Shown: positions 44,435 through 54,966, counted from the first letter of the stretch. The stretch is DNA of 64,000 nt from Hymenobacter cavernae (GCF_014641455.1 NZ_BMHT01000003.1:553921-617920); one strand, 5' to 3'. A program made the numbers and translations. Notes: generated by a model not told the origin, from the sequence alone.

Positions 44435-45244
44435 ATGCATCCTTCCTTCTCCCGTACTGCACTGACTGCTCTCCTCGGCGTAGGGCTGCTCACGGCCGGT
44501 ACTTCCTGCGTTTCCTCCAAGAAGTACAAAGCCCTGCAAGCTCAGAATGCTGAGCTCACCAGCGCCCGCGACCAGCTGCAAACCCAAAAAACTGCCCTGG
44601 AGCAGCAAAGTGCGCAGAATGAAGAAGCCTTGAAAGCTAGCTTGCTCAGCAAAAATCAGCAGGTTAGTCAGTTGAACTCCAGCCTAGGTGCCACGCAGGA
44701 AGACCTGAAAGCCAAGGAAGCCCGCATTGCCGAAATGCAGCGCATCCTCGATCAGAAAGATGCCGCCGTGCGAGCGTTGCGCCAGAAAGTTGGTGATGCG
44801 CTCCTAGGCTTCAACGCTAACGACCTGACAGTGAACGTGAAGAACGGCAAAGTGTACGTATCGCTTTCCGAGCAGCTGCTGTTTAAGTCCGGCTCGACGA
44901 AAGTAGACCCGAAAGGCGTCGATGCGCTGAAAAAGCTATCTGAAGCGCTGAAAGGCAACCAGGACGTGAACGTGCTGGTGGAAGGCCACACCGATAACGT
45001 GCCGATTGCCCGCATTGCGGGCATGAAGGACAACTGGGACTTGAGCGTGCTGCGCGCTACCGAAATTACGCGCATTCTGACCCAAGCGGGCCTACCGTCG
45101 GCGCAGGTGACGCCTTCGGGCCGCTCTCAGTTTTCGCCGGTAGCCGTCAACGACACCCCCACCAACAAAGCCCTGAACCGCCGCACCGAAATCATCCTGA
45201 CGCCAAAGCTCGACGAGCTTTTCCAGATTTTGGAAGCAAACTAA
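44435..45244 (+). CDS. OmpA-family lipoprotein with coiled coil
   Basis: This is a 269-residue envelope lipoprotein: a signal ending GLLTAGTSCVSSKK, a long coiled coil (about 30-115, ALQAQNAELTSARDQLQTQK), and a C-terminal OmpA/MotB-like domain with LLFKSGSTKVDPKG and VEGHTDNVPIARI, then LNRRTEIILTP. It binds peptidoglycan. The start at 44435 was chosen because the upstream extension lacks any conserved feature. Confidence 0.87.
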   Translation: MHPSFSRTALTALLGVGLLTAGTSCVSSKKYKALQAQNAELTSARDQLQTQKTALEQQSAQNEEALKASLLSKNQQVSQLNSSLGATQEDLKAKEARIAEMQRILDQKDAAVRALRQKVGDALLGFNANDLTVNVKNGKVYVSLSEQLLFKSGSTKVDPKGVDALKKLSEALKGNQDVNVLVEGHTDNVPIARIAGMKDNWDLSVLRATEITRILTQAGLPSAQVTPSGRSQFSPVAVNDTPTNKALNRRTEIILTPKLDELFQILEAN

Positions 45245-45254
45245 CTGCGCTTGT

Positions 45255-45328
45255 CATTCCGAGCAGGGCGAGGAATCTGGGGTAGATACCTAGGTCTGTA
45301 AACCCGGACTCCTCAACCTGCTCGGAAT
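45255..45328. repeat. ATTCCGAGCAGG inverted repeat
   Basis: CATTCCGAGCAGGGCGAGGA (45255-45274) is inverted as TCCTCAACCTGCTCGGAAT (45309-45327). The loop contains a CCTAGG. It lies between the OmpA gene and its terminator. Confidence 0.75.
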
Positions 45329-45375
45329 AATTAAGCGTACCGTAGTTGCTTTTGCAGCTACGTGGCCGGAACTGC

Positions 45376-45409
45376 AAAGCCCAACGACCTAGGTCGTTGG
45401 GCTTTTTTT
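45376..45409. terminator. Perfect palindromic terminator with CCTAGG centre
   Basis: AAAGCCCAACGAC-CTAG-GTCGTTGGGCTTT with a run of T. The centre of the palindrome is CCTAGG. Confidence 0.85.
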
Positions 45410-45444
45410 GTTTGCTTGAATGCAGGTGAAAACGGTAGCCTTTG

Positions 45445-46041
45445 TTAAACAGCCGGATACACCTGCCCAGTTTGAGCGCCGAGTACGCTCTTCAGGTAAG
45501 CCCGCACTACTACGTCCATTTTGGCGAGTGCATGGCCGGGAAAAGCGGGCAGCATGGCCGCCGAATCTTCGACCAGACCGGGACTGACGGCGTTGATGCG
45601 CACGCCATTTTCCAGTTCAATGGCAGCAGCCAACACAAAGGCATTCACGGCGGCATTTACTGTCGTGATGTTGGCGCCGTTGCGAATTGGATCATCCGAC
45701 AAGATGCCGGAGGAAAGCGTGAACGATCCTTTTGGGTTGATGTAGTGCTGGCCGATGAGCACCAGGTTTACCTGACCTAGCAGCTTGTTATTCAGACCCT
45801 TCTGAAAATCGGTGGCCGTCATGCCCGTGAGAGGACCGAAGTGCGCACCGCCGGCAGTGCTGATCAGCGCATCAAACGCGCCGACTTGCTTGTACATGGC
45901 TTCAATGGATTCCGACGAGGTAATATCGGCCTGAATGTCGCCGCTCTTCGAGCCCACTTTTACAAGCTCGTGGTCGTTTTCCAGCGCGGCGGTTACTTTT
46001 TTGCCAATGGTGCCCGTAGCACCGACGATGATGATTTTCAT
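45445..46041 (-). CDS. Atypical short-chain dehydrogenase lacking the YxxxK active site
   Basis: This is a 198-residue compact SDR with the cofactor loop VGATGTIGKKV. The position of the catalytic YxxxK reads TTVNAAVNAFV, and the SSG in FTLSSGILS remains. It resembles the Lin1944-like SDR subgroup, which is described as lacking typical active-site residues. It may bind NAD(P) without classical catalysis. The gene stands alone, with the 2H phosphoesterase gene upstream on the same strand, 30 bp away. Confidence 0.8.
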   Translation of the reverse strand: MKIIIVGATGTIGKKVTAALENDHELVKVGSKSGDIQADITSSESIEAMYKQVGAFDALISTAGGAHFGPLTGMTATDFQKGLNNKLLGQVNLVLIGQHYINPKGSFTLSSGILSDDPIRNGANITTVNAAVNAFVLAAAIELENGVRINAVSPGLVEDSAAMLPAFPGHALAKMDVVVRAYLKSVLGAQTGQVYPAV

Positions 46042-46071
46042 ATCACCAAAACAAGAACTAAAGCGAATGTT

Positions 46072-46614
46072 CTAAGACCGACCTAGATCGAACGTCCCGC
46101 GCGGCTGCCACTGCTGCCCGTTGTGCCGAAACAACGTAAAGTTCTGTACAGCAAATGATGCTGCATACGAACGAGCCGCAAAAAGCTGCTTCAATTCCGG
46201 CACTTGTGCGACGGGCAGGTCGCGGGTGGCTAGGGTCAGGTGCGGCGTGAAAGCGCGGTTCTCACGGGGCACCTCCGGCAAGTGCGTGGCACACCAATCG
46301 GTAAGAGCCGCGTGAAAGGTTTTTAGCGCCGTGGCTTCGCTCACATGCACAAACAACGTCCGGTTGCCAAACCAAGCGAAGTTGTGCAAGCCAACTGTAA
46401 GCGGCGCCTGCGTGGCCGCAAAATCTGCCAGCGTGGCGGTGCACCTAGCTTCAAATTCATCTGGCTGCCGCGTGGGCGGAATGAGCGTGATGTGCGGCGG
46501 CAGACGCACAGCGTTACGGCTGCCCGTGAGCCGATTTACTTCTTGCTTCATGGCCCACGTTTCGGAAAACACGGGTTCGGGCGGTAGCAAGGCAACTAAG
46601 TAGAGCGTATTCAC
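46072..46614 (-). CDS. 2'-5' RNA ligase family (2H phosphoesterase) protein
   Basis: The protein has 180 residues. The two HxT/S motifs that define the family are present: PPHITLIPP near residue 40 and FTPHLTLATR near residue 126. The family includes LigT/ThpR and cyclic phosphodiesterases for RNA 2',3'-cyclic phosphate or NAD metabolites; the substrate is open. It shares a likely transcript with the SDR downstream. Confidence 0.88.
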   Translation of the reverse strand: MNTLYLVALLPPEPVFSETWAMKQEVNRLTGSRNAVRLPPHITLIPPTRQPDEFEARCTATLADFAATQAPLTVGLHNFAWFGNRTLFVHVSEATALKTFHAALTDWCATHLPEVPRENRAFTPHLTLATRDLPVAQVPELKQLFAARSYAASFAVQNFTLFRHNGQQWQPRGTFDLGRS

Positions 46615-46623
46615 TGGCTTCGT

Positions 46624-46858
46624 TTTTTACGTCTTACGCTCTTACGTAAAAAAACCACGTCTGTCATCCTGAGCGCCACGAAGTGAAGCGAAGGACCTCC
46701 CTCCGATGAGCGAAAAGCTCTCTTCTTAACCAAAAAGCCCTTGATCAACCTAAGTGGTTAATCAAGGGCTTTTCGCTTTTTAGAAAGTTAGTTGCTTATG
46801 AGAGGGAGGTCCTTCATTCCGTCGCCGCTTGCTGCGCGGAATGCTGCATTCAGGATGA
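46624..46858. repeat. Compound inverted repeat containing a terminator
   Basis: Outer arms are GTCATCCTGAG..GAAGGACCTCCCTC (46662-46703) and GAGGGAGGTCCTTC..TTCAGGATGA (46802-46858). The inner hairpin AAAAAGCCCTTGAT..ATCAAGGGCTTTT (46732-46774) looks like a terminator. A separate TTTTTTACGT/ACGTAAAAAA hairpin is at 46624-46652. The TCATCCTGAG..GAAGGACC motif is a dispersed repeat type. Confidence 0.75.
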
Positions 46859-46891
46859 AAGACGGTTGCGTTTTTCCACTAAAACAGACGA

Positions 46892-48286
46892 TTACAAACC
46901 GTACTTACTCATCAAATACACCAACGCCGCCATGCTGGCGCCACCTAGCTCTAACTCGCGGCGGTTTACCTTGTCGAAGGTGTCGGCGGCGGTGTGGTGG
47001 ATGTCGAAGTAGCGCTGGTCGTCGCACTCGTAGCCGATGAGGGCTTTCACCTGGTCTTTCAAAGGGCCGATGTCGGTGCCGCCGTGGCCGGGACCGATTT
47101 CCTCACTCTTGTAGGGCGCAAACAGTGGGCGCCACTGCTGCACTTTCGCCACCACAGCAGGCGAGCCTTCGATGCCGAAGCCACGCGGCGTAAAGCCGCC
47201 ACCATCTGATTCCATGGCGGCTAAGTGCTTCTCGTTGGCGGCTTTGGCTAGCTCAGCGTACTTGTTGCCGCCGCGGGTGCCGTTCTCCTCGTTCATAAAG
47301 AGCACAGCGCGCACCGTGCGCTCGGGGCGCAGACCGGTGGCTTTCAGCAGGCGCAGCACCTCCATGCTTTGCACGCAGCCGGTGCCATCGTCGTGGGCGC
47401 CTTGGGCTAGGTCCCAGGAGTCGAGGTGGCCGCCGACGCTGATGATTTCGTCAGGGTACTTCGAGCCTTTGATTTCGCCGACTACGTTGTAGGATTTCAC
47501 TTCGGGCAGCTGCTGGCAACCCATTTCCAGCTCTACTGTCAGGCCAGGATCGACTTTGAGGAGTTGGCTGAGCTTATCGGCATCGTTGGTGCTGAGCGCG
47601 GCGGCGGGCACTTTCGTTACGCTTTCATCGTAGCTCATGGTGCCAGTGTGCGGGAAATCGTCGTGGGCTAGGGACAAGGAGCGAACCAACGCCCCTATCG
47701 CGCCACGCTTGGCAGCCTCAATGGCGCCGCGCCGCCGCTGGTCGCCGGCGTCGCCGTAGGCTTTCCCCGTCTCGATGAAGGTCGGGTTCATCGGGCGGTT
47801 GTAGAACACGAATTTGCCTTTGACTTTCTCAGCTGGTAAGGCCGCCAGCTCCTGCCAGCTATCGACTTCCACCACGCCCGCTTGCATTTTACCGTTGGTT
47901 CCAACGGAGCCACCTAAAGCACAAATATTCAGATCAATACCTTTCCCTTTTGCGGGCTTGATCTGCGCCTTTTCCTTAGGGCCACGTACCCAGTGCGGCA
48001 CCATCACTTCCTGCAAATACACCCGGTCGAGACCTAGCTTTTCCATGGTCACCTTGCCCCAATCGACGGCTTGCTGCGCCTGCGGCGAACCGCTCAGGCG
48101 CCCACCAATTTTGCCGGTGAGCTGGCGCAGGTTCTCGTAGCTCTGCCCGCGCAGCAGCGCTTCGTCGTAGATCTTGCGGATGTTAGTCGAGTCGATTTTC
48201 GTACCCGATTGGGCCGATACGGAAGTGGCGGTCGTGACGAAGGCTAGCCCAGCCAAAGCCAGCCAGCGCGGAGCGAAGTGCATCAT
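46892..48286 (-). CDS. M28-family metallopeptidase (carboxypeptidase Q-like)
   Basis: This is a 464-residue exported dizinc peptidase with a signal peptide (LALAGLAFVTTATSVSAQ). A PA-like insert (about 130-260) lies before the catalytic part. Zinc ligands and catalytic residues appear as SVGGHLDSWDLAQGAHDDGT, FMNEENGTRGG, AMESDGGG and DIHHTAADTFDKV. The adjacent Met codons at 48286 and 48283 are both possible starts. Related enzymes are aminopeptidases or carboxypeptidases of broad range. Confidence 0.9.
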   Translation of the reverse strand: MMHFAPRWLALAGLAFVTTATSVSAQSGTKIDSTNIRKIYDEALLRGQSYENLRQLTGKIGGRLSGSPQAQQAVDWGKVTMEKLGLDRVYLQEVMVPHWVRGPKEKAQIKPAKGKGIDLNICALGGSVGTNGKMQAGVVEVDSWQELAALPAEKVKGKFVFYNRPMNPTFIETGKAYGDAGDQRRRGAIEAAKRGAIGALVRSLSLAHDDFPHTGTMSYDESVTKVPAAALSTNDADKLSQLLKVDPGLTVELEMGCQQLPEVKSYNVVGEIKGSKYPDEIISVGGHLDSWDLAQGAHDDGTGCVQSMEVLRLLKATGLRPERTVRAVLFMNEENGTRGGNKYAELAKAANEKHLAAMESDGGGFTPRGFGIEGSPAVVAKVQQWRPLFAPYKSEEIGPGHGGTDIGPLKDQVKALIGYECDDQRYFDIHHTAADTFDKVNRRELELGGASMAALVYLMSKYGL

Positions 48287-48391
48287 TAAGTGTAAGGTTG
48301 AGAACAGGAACGAGCCACGCAATAGCTCGCGTGGAATGGCTAAGGTACAAGGAAACCTAGCTTGGGTTGCACGACCTAGGTCACGAACCAG

Positions 48392-49690
48392 CTAGTGCGC
48401 CACTCGCGACGAGGTTAAAGCCTGGTAGATCAGCACGCGGAATTTATCCTGTAGGTCACCGTAGCTGTTCGGGTATTTTTGGGTATACAGCAGGGCCACA
48501 ATGCCTTCTTTCGGGTCGACCCAGTACGTGGTACCGAAGATGCCGCCCCACCCAAACGTACCTTCCGACTCGCCTAGCTTGCCGGTAGTTTTGGCGGTGG
48601 TCAGGCTGAAGCCCAGGCCGAACTTGTTGCCCGCACCCTGGTCTACGTCGCCAATCTGGTTGATGGTCATCAGGCGCACGGTGGTGGGGCTGAGCACCCG
48701 CCGGCCGTTGTATTCGCCCCCGTTGAGCATCATCTGCAGAAAGATGGCGTAGTCCTGAATAGTGGACGACAGGCCCGCGCCGCCCGAAAAGTACGTGCCC
48801 TGCGTTTTGGGATAGTCGGGCGACATGCCGTCGCGCATTCCCATCTTAATCGTGTGGCGGGTAGCATCTTCCGTGTAGAGCGTGGCCAGGCGCGCCTGCT
48901 TGGCGGCGGGCAGGTAGAAGTAGGTATCCTTCATCCCGAGCGGCTCAAAGAGGCGCTGCCGCAGAAACACATCGAGTGACTGCCCCGACAGCACTTCGAT
49001 CAGGTAACCTAGCACATCCACGTTCAGGCCGTAGGTAAATCGCTCGCCGGGCTGGTGCTCCAGCGGCAACGTACCTAGGGTATTCATGGCCGTAGCCAGC
49101 GAGCCGCCGGGCGTACCAATCCCGCTGGGTACGTGCGCTTTGGCGTAAATGGCTTTCATTTGCTTGCTCCCGATAACCGCGTACCCAATGCCCGACGTGT
49201 GCGTGAGCAGCTGGCGAATCGTCACCTGTCGCTTGGCCGGTACGGTGGTGTAGCTGGAGTCCTTTTCATTGAAGGAAGCTAGCACCTTCTGGTTGGCGAA
49301 GGCGGGAATGTACTTTGAAATTGGGTCGTCGAGCAGGAAGCGGCCTTCTTCGTAGAGCATCATCACGCCCACGCTCGTTATGGCTTTGGTCTGGGAGGCA
49401 ATGCGCACAATAGCGTCGCGCTGCAAGGACGTTTTAGCTGCTGCATCATCTACCCCGAACGCCTTGTTGTACACCACTTTTCCGTCGCGCACCACGTAGG
49501 CAATAGCGCCCGGCACCAGGTTTTTCGAAGTGTATTCCTGCAACACCCGGTCGATGCGCTGGAGACGGTCGGCGCTCATCCCAACAGTTTCAGGTTTGGC
49601 TTCTTGCAGCACAGGCACCTTGCCTTGTTGAGCAAACGTGAGCTGGTAGTAGCTAAGCGCTAAAAGCAGAACGGTAACTGGTTTCTTCAT
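48392..49690 (-). CDS. Serine hydrolase of the beta-lactamase / class C (EstB-like) family
   Basis: The protein has 432 residues with a signal peptide (MKKPVTVLLLALSYYQLTFA). The active-site SxxK is in IASQTKAITSVG, the Tyr-containing motif in FTYGLNVDVLGYL, and the last box is in GFGWGGIFGTTYWVDPKEG. The family includes esterases, D-aminopeptidases and beta-lactamase-fold enzymes, so antibiotic hydrolysis should not be assumed. It ends 105 bp before the start of the M28 gene, on the same strand. Confidence 0.88.
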   Translation of the reverse strand: MKKPVTVLLLALSYYQLTFAQQGKVPVLQEAKPETVGMSADRLQRIDRVLQEYTSKNLVPGAIAYVVRDGKVVYNKAFGVDDAAAKTSLQRDAIVRIASQTKAITSVGVMMLYEEGRFLLDDPISKYIPAFANQKVLASFNEKDSSYTTVPAKRQVTIRQLLTHTSGIGYAVIGSKQMKAIYAKAHVPSGIGTPGGSLATAMNTLGTLPLEHQPGERFTYGLNVDVLGYLIEVLSGQSLDVFLRQRLFEPLGMKDTYFYLPAAKQARLATLYTEDATRHTIKMGMRDGMSPDYPKTQGTYFSGGAGLSSTIQDYAIFLQMMLNGGEYNGRRVLSPTTVRLMTINQIGDVDQGAGNKFGLGFSLTTAKTTGKLGESEGTFGWGGIFGTTYWVDPKEGIVALLYTQKYPNSYGDLQDKFRVLIYQALTSSRVAH

Positions 49691-49734
49691 GCGGGTGGAG
49701 GAATTGAAAAAGAGAGTTAAAAGCTAGGTTAACT

Positions 49735-49936
49735 GCTTGGCCGGATTTGCAATCCGGTCGTCGGGAGCTATCTGCTCGGCCGGATTTGTAATCCGGCTGT
49801 GAGGAGCTGCGGATTTGCAATCCGCCGACACCGCGCCGTCCGCTTCGCATGAGGCACGACACCTAGGTGCCCGCGTTGCGGGCGGGGATTATAAATCCCC
49901 CACTCCCGACAGCCGGATTACAAATCCGGCCGAGCG
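49735..49936. repeat. GGCCGGATTTGCAATCCGG hairpin repeat cluster
   Basis: Units GGCCGGATTTGCAATCCGG (49739), GGCCGGATTTGTAATCCGG (49779) and GCGGATTTGCAATCCGC (49809), then GGGGATTATAAATCCCC (49884) and GCCGGATTACAAATCCGGC (49912), are all self-complementary. At least five hairpins lie within 200 bp. Confidence 0.8.
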
Positions 49937-49946
49937 GTAAGCTAGG

Positions 49947-50483
49947 TTACCGCCGAGCTCCGTAGCGCGTCACGCCAATCGTGCCGATGCCTTCAGCCGG
50001 CAAGCGCACCTCGAATAGATAATCATAGCGCTCGTCGGCAATTTCGCGCATGGGGCGCGTCACGCCAAGCGCTTCAATAAGGGGCAGCAGCGTATTCGAA
50101 TGACCCACCACAACTACCTTTTTACCAGTGTATTCGCGCTTAATAAGAGCCCCCAGCCCGGCCGGATCTTTGGCATCGTAGCTCATGGGCGTGAGCTGAA
50201 GCGCTGCTTCGAGCGGCACGAGCGTATCGCGGGTGCGGCGGGTGTCGGTGGTGAAAAGGGCTACTGGGTTGCGCGGCGCCAGGGAATCGCGCAGGGCTAT
50301 AGCCCGCTGCCGACCCGCGGGCGTCAGGGGCGGATCGGTGAGGCCAGGCGTGAGGTCTTTCTCGGCGTGGCGCACTAGGTACACGGTCGTGACTGATTCG
50401 GAAGCCTTTTCTGATTGGTGACCTAGGTTGCAGCCAAGCAGCACCCAGAGGATGAGCAAAGCAAAAAATATAGAAAAACGCAT
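49947..50483 (-). CDS. Histidine phosphatase family lipoprotein
   Basis: The protein has 178 residues with a lipoprotein signal (FFALLILWVLLGCNLG). The phosphoglycerate-mutase-like fold is shown by VYLVRHAEKD with the phospho-His, the Arg in TTDTRRTRDT, and the second His in VVVGHSNTLLP. The domain is short. It would work in the periplasm, probably on small phosphate esters or phosphoproteins. Confidence 0.87.
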   Translation of the reverse strand: MRFSIFFALLILWVLLGCNLGHQSEKASESVTTVYLVRHAEKDLTPGLTDPPLTPAGRQRAIALRDSLAPRNPVALFTTDTRRTRDTLVPLEAALQLTPMSYDAKDPAGLGALIKREYTGKKVVVVGHSNTLLPLIEALGVTRPMREIADERYDYLFEVRLPAEGIGTIGVTRYGARR

Positions 50484-50539
50484 GGCAAATGGAGTGGGAT
50501 TGGTTTAGCGCAATAGTAAAACGGGTTCTATCTGCCTGG

Positions 50540-51550
50540 CTACTTCACGCTTAGAATCTGCTTTAGCTCGGCGTCACTCACTGTAAGCAGTCCGACTTTG
50601 GGCAGGCGCTCGGTGAGGGTGCGCCAGTTGGGCTCCTGTTTGAAGATAGGGCGCAACAAGGCCATAGCAGCGGGCACTTGCTGCTTATTAGCCAGCGAAA
50701 TGGCATGCCAGTACTTCATTTCCAGGTTATTAGGAAACATCTTCTCGGCGGCCTGATACTCGCGAATAGCACCGGGCACGTCGTTCTTCTCCACGGCTAG
50801 GTCGCCGGCGTTCATGTGCTCGTAGGCCCGGTGCAAGCTGAGCAAGCGACGCAGTTCCTTCAGCGGCACGTCATTATCATCCACGCGCAAATCGATGAGG
50901 CGGTCGGCCCAAGCGCCTTCCGTCGCTTTGCCGCGCACCACCAGCAGCGCCGCCGACTGGCGTCCGCGAATGTCGCCGCCTGCGGCCTGCGCCGCGTCGA
51001 GCGCCGCCAGCACCCGCTCCGCCAAGGGCAGGCCAGCGTTCTGCTCGTAGGCTTTGGCCATCGCCGCAGGCACCGTGTTGTTCAACATCATGTTGGCCTG
51101 CACCGAAAACTGCTTGCCTTTTACGTGGCCGGCTTCGTCGACGCACTTTTTGCCGGTGTGCGTGGCCACGTTGCCTTGCGCATCGAGGATGGCGACCTGG
51201 CGCACGTCGCGGCCTTCGTCGTTGGCCAGCAGCTCATCAAGCGCTTGCTGGGCCGTTTTGCCGCTCTTCAGCAAGGCTAGCCCTCTCAGTCCGAATGATT
51301 TGTTGGTAAAGGACTGGGTAGCGACGACACCCACACCGGCTTCACCCCAACTCACCGAAGTTCCCACTGAAAACCAGTGACTTTGCACGGCCACGGCCAT
51401 GTCGCCAGTGGCAGGGTCGCGGGCTACGATGGAGAAGGTATGTGCGAGCGGATTGGTAGCAGAGTAGACCATCGGGGCTTGCGCATGAGCCATTTGCGGG
51501 AAACTCAGGAGCAAGCTAGCCAGGAAAAAGTATAAGCGTTTTAGCAACAT
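50540..51550 (-). CDS. DUF1028 (Ntn-hydrolase-like) protein with C-terminal TPR-like domain
   Basis: The protein has 336 residues with a signal peptide (FLASLLLSFPQMAHAQ). The DUF1028 domain (about 30-240) starts with THTFSIVARDPATGDM-type sequence (here AHTFSIVARDPATGDM) and has VAVQSHWFSVGTSVSWGEAG, AQQALDELLANDEGR, and MLNNTVPAAM. A C-terminal 90-residue helical repeat (AYEHMNAGDLAVEKNDVPGA) follows. The fold is Ntn-hydrolase-like; the reaction is unknown. Confidence 0.85.
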   Translation of the reverse strand: MLLKRLYFFLASLLLSFPQMAHAQAPMVYSATNPLAHTFSIVARDPATGDMAVAVQSHWFSVGTSVSWGEAGVGVVATQSFTNKSFGLRGLALLKSGKTAQQALDELLANDEGRDVRQVAILDAQGNVATHTGKKCVDEAGHVKGKQFSVQANMMLNNTVPAAMAKAYEQNAGLPLAERVLAALDAAQAAGGDIRGRQSAALLVVRGKATEGAWADRLIDLRVDDNDVPLKELRRLLSLHRAYEHMNAGDLAVEKNDVPGAIREYQAAEKMFPNNLEMKYWHAISLANKQQVPAAMALLRPIFKQEPNWRTLTERLPKVGLLTVSDAELKQILSVK

Positions 51551-51676
51551 AAAGAGAAGAACTTGGAGTGAATCGGGCCCTCAAGATAAAGCCAAACCAC
51601 CATCTGCCGTGCTTTGGCTCGTTGTTTCGCCGTATCCGTCCTAACTTACCAGCTCTACCGTCCGGCTTTTCTATTC

Positions 51677-52719
<1,043 letters not shown>

Positions 52720-52732
<13 letters not shown>

Positions 52733-54282
52733 CCGAACTACTCACCTTCTGGCAAGCGCAAGCCGGTAAGCTAGGTCAGCAAACGCTCGAACACATCGGC
52801 CTGACGGCGGCTTCGCTCCTGCTGGCGGTGCTGGTGGGCGTGCCTGTCGGTTTGCTGCTTACCCGTCGTCCGCGCCTGGCCCCGGCGGTGCTCGGCTTCA
52901 CGGGCATACTCCAAACCATCCCGAGCATTGCCTTGCTCGGCTTCCTGATTCCGGCCCTAGGTATTGGCCCTAAGCCGGCCATCTTCGCGCTGTTCCTCTA
53001 CTCGTTATTACCCATTATTCGCAACACGCTGGCCGGCGTGCAGGGCGTGAGTCCGGCGGTGGTGGAAGCTGCAAAGGGCCTAGGTCTTACAGATTGGCAG
53101 ATTCTGCGCCGCGTGGAGTTGCCGCTGGCATTACCGGTCCTGTTCGCGGGTGTTCGCACGGCTACGGTCATCAACGTGGGCGTGGCGACGCTAGCGGCTT
53201 ACATTGCGGCGGGTGGCCTAGGTGAGTTCATTTTCGGCGGCATTGCCCTGAATAATCCGGCCATGATTCTGGCGGGCGCTATTCCGGCGGCGGCGTTGGC
53301 CTTAGCTTTTGATGCCGCCTTGGCCGGTTTGCAACGGCTGAGCGTGCGCCGGCTAGTGCGCGTTGGCGGGGCATTGTTGGTGGCATTGCCGTTGCTCAGT
53401 GGCTTGTATTTGCTGCCTCGCACCAAAGGCAAGCTGCTGGCTGGGTTCAGCCCCGAGTTCGTCGGGCGGGCCGATGGCTTGCCGGGTGTGCGCAACACCT
53501 ATCATCTGGAGGTTCCTAATGTCGTTATTGCACCCGCGCTGGTCTATGAAGCTGCTCATAACCATGACGTTGACGTAATTGACGGCTACTCCACCGACGG
53601 CCGTATCAAAGCCTACCACCTGCGCGTGCTTCGCGACGACCGCCGCGCCTTCCCTCCCTACTTTGCCGCGCCCGTCGTCCGCCAGCGTGTGCTAGCCGAA
53701 CACCCCGAGTTACAGCCCGTGCTGGAAAAGCTGGCTGGCCAGATCAACGACTCCGTGATGACGGAGCTAAACTATCGTGTCGATTACCAACACGAGGAGC
53801 CCCGCGCTGTGGCCCTGGAGTTCCTGCGCAAACGAGGCTTGTGGCGCGCTCCGCAGCCAGTCCGCGGCGCTACGATTGTGCTAGGCTCCAAGATTTTTTC
53901 CGAGCAATATATCCTCGCCGAAATGTATGCGGCACTCATTCGCGGCTATACGAACCTGGATGTTGCTACCAAAACCGGCCTGGGCGGTACCAGCATCTGC
54001 TTCGAAGCGCTCCGCAACGGCGCCATCGACCTGTATCCGGAGTACACCGGCACCGGCCTGCTGGTGTTGCTCCAGCCCTCGCCCGCGACCGTCGACTCGC
54101 TGCAAGGCGACCCGAAAGCGGTGTACCACTATGTGCAGCAAGGATTTCGGCGCCGCTACGGGCTGGAGTGGCTGACGCCTATTGGCTTCAATAATACCTA
54201 TGCCTTGCTCATGCGACAGCAACAAGCTGCGCAACTAGGTATTGCGTCGGTATCAGATTTGAGTAGGTATTTGCGGAAGTAG
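52720..54282 (+). CDS. Fused permease/osmolyte-binding protein with circularly permuted binding domain
   Basis: The protein has 520 residues. A TTG start at 52720 follows AGGAGG (52710-52715, 4-nt spacer) and overlaps the ATPase stop by 13 nt. Residues about 15-215 are a BPD-type permease with EAA loop VEAAKGLGLTDWQILRRVEL. Residues about 243-385 match the second lobe of OpuAC-type binding proteins (FSPEFVGRADGLPGVRNTY; VIDGYSTDGRIKAYHLRVL; FPPYFAAPVV), and about 385-520 match the first lobe (TIVLGSKIFSEQYILAEMY; LYPEYTGTGLLVLL; FNNTYALLMR). In the usual family this order is reversed. It probably imports betaine, choline or similar osmolytes with the ATPase. Confidence 0.88.
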
Positions 54283-54294
54283 AAAACAGAAGTT

Positions 54295-54966
54295 ATGGGT
54301 GATTTAAAGCAAACAATAAAACAAGAATACAGAAGTTTCTTAGATACTACCTTCAAGGGCCTTGAAATAAGAACGCCATTATTTTATAACTGGCCTTTCA
54401 GCTTACGCTTCGACCTGCAAACTGGTAAGACAGATACAGATGAGTATTTTATCGAAGTTGTAAGACGCGCAACAGCTCTATTTAAAGCTGCTTTCTCTAA
54501 TGATGAAGCCTTATTTCTCGTACTTACTGACTACAAATACAAAAGAAGAAAAATAAGATTCTCAAATTATATTTTTAAGCAAATACAAAACTTAATAAAA
54601 GAAGAAGTTACCTATATAAGACCTGCATTCCTTTACAAAACCGATGAACAAAATGGCAAAAAAATTATTGCAATAGTCAAAATAGAAGCAGAACGCCTGA
54701 ATTATCAAAATGTATTATCAGCTATTGCTAATACAGATTTCCCGCCAAGGCAACCACGACTTGATGGAAAGAGTATACTCAGTGTCAAAGAAATACATCT
54801 AATAAATACAACCCGAAGATTAGTCTTTCACATGTATGACGATAGAGGCCTTGATATTGTCGCTCCTGATCTTGAGACTTTAAAGCCTTTTTACATTAAG
54901 TATAATGACTGGATCCTTGATTATGATCGAAAGGAAATTGATAAGCAGTTTGATAAAACAATCTAG
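54295..54966 (+). CDS. DUF3885-like hypothetical protein
   Basis: This is a 223-residue AT-rich cytoplasmic protein. The end, FHMYDDRGLDIVAPDLE followed by YNDWILDYDRKEIDKQF, and the opening PLFYNWPFSLRFDL resemble the DUF3885 domain, which is often found in small proteins linked to toxin-immunity or conflict loci. The composition is strongly AT-rich against the neighbours. It begins 13 nt after the permease gene and overlaps the convergent acyl-CoA synthetase by 4 nt. Confidence 0.65.
   Translation: MGDLKQTIKQEYRSFLDTTFKGLEIRTPLFYNWPFSLRFDLQTGKTDTDEYFIEVVRRATALFKAAFSNDEALFLVLTDYKYKRRKIRFSNYIFKQIQNLIKEEVTYIRPAFLYKTDEQNGKKIIAIVKIEAERLNYQNVLSAIANTDFPPRQPRLDGKSILSVKEIHLINTTRRLVFHMYDDRGLDIVAPDLETLKPFYIKYNDWILDYDRKEIDKQFDKTI

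Noticed and set aside
48392-49690. Beta-lactamase (antibiotic resistance)
   Set aside because: The SxxK/YxN layout is shared by esterases and D-aminopeptidases; nothing in the sequence shows beta-lactam hydrolysis.
49735-49936. CRISPR-like array
   Set aside because: The repeated units are self-complementary hairpins of varying spacing and sequence, without equal-length spacers or cas genes.
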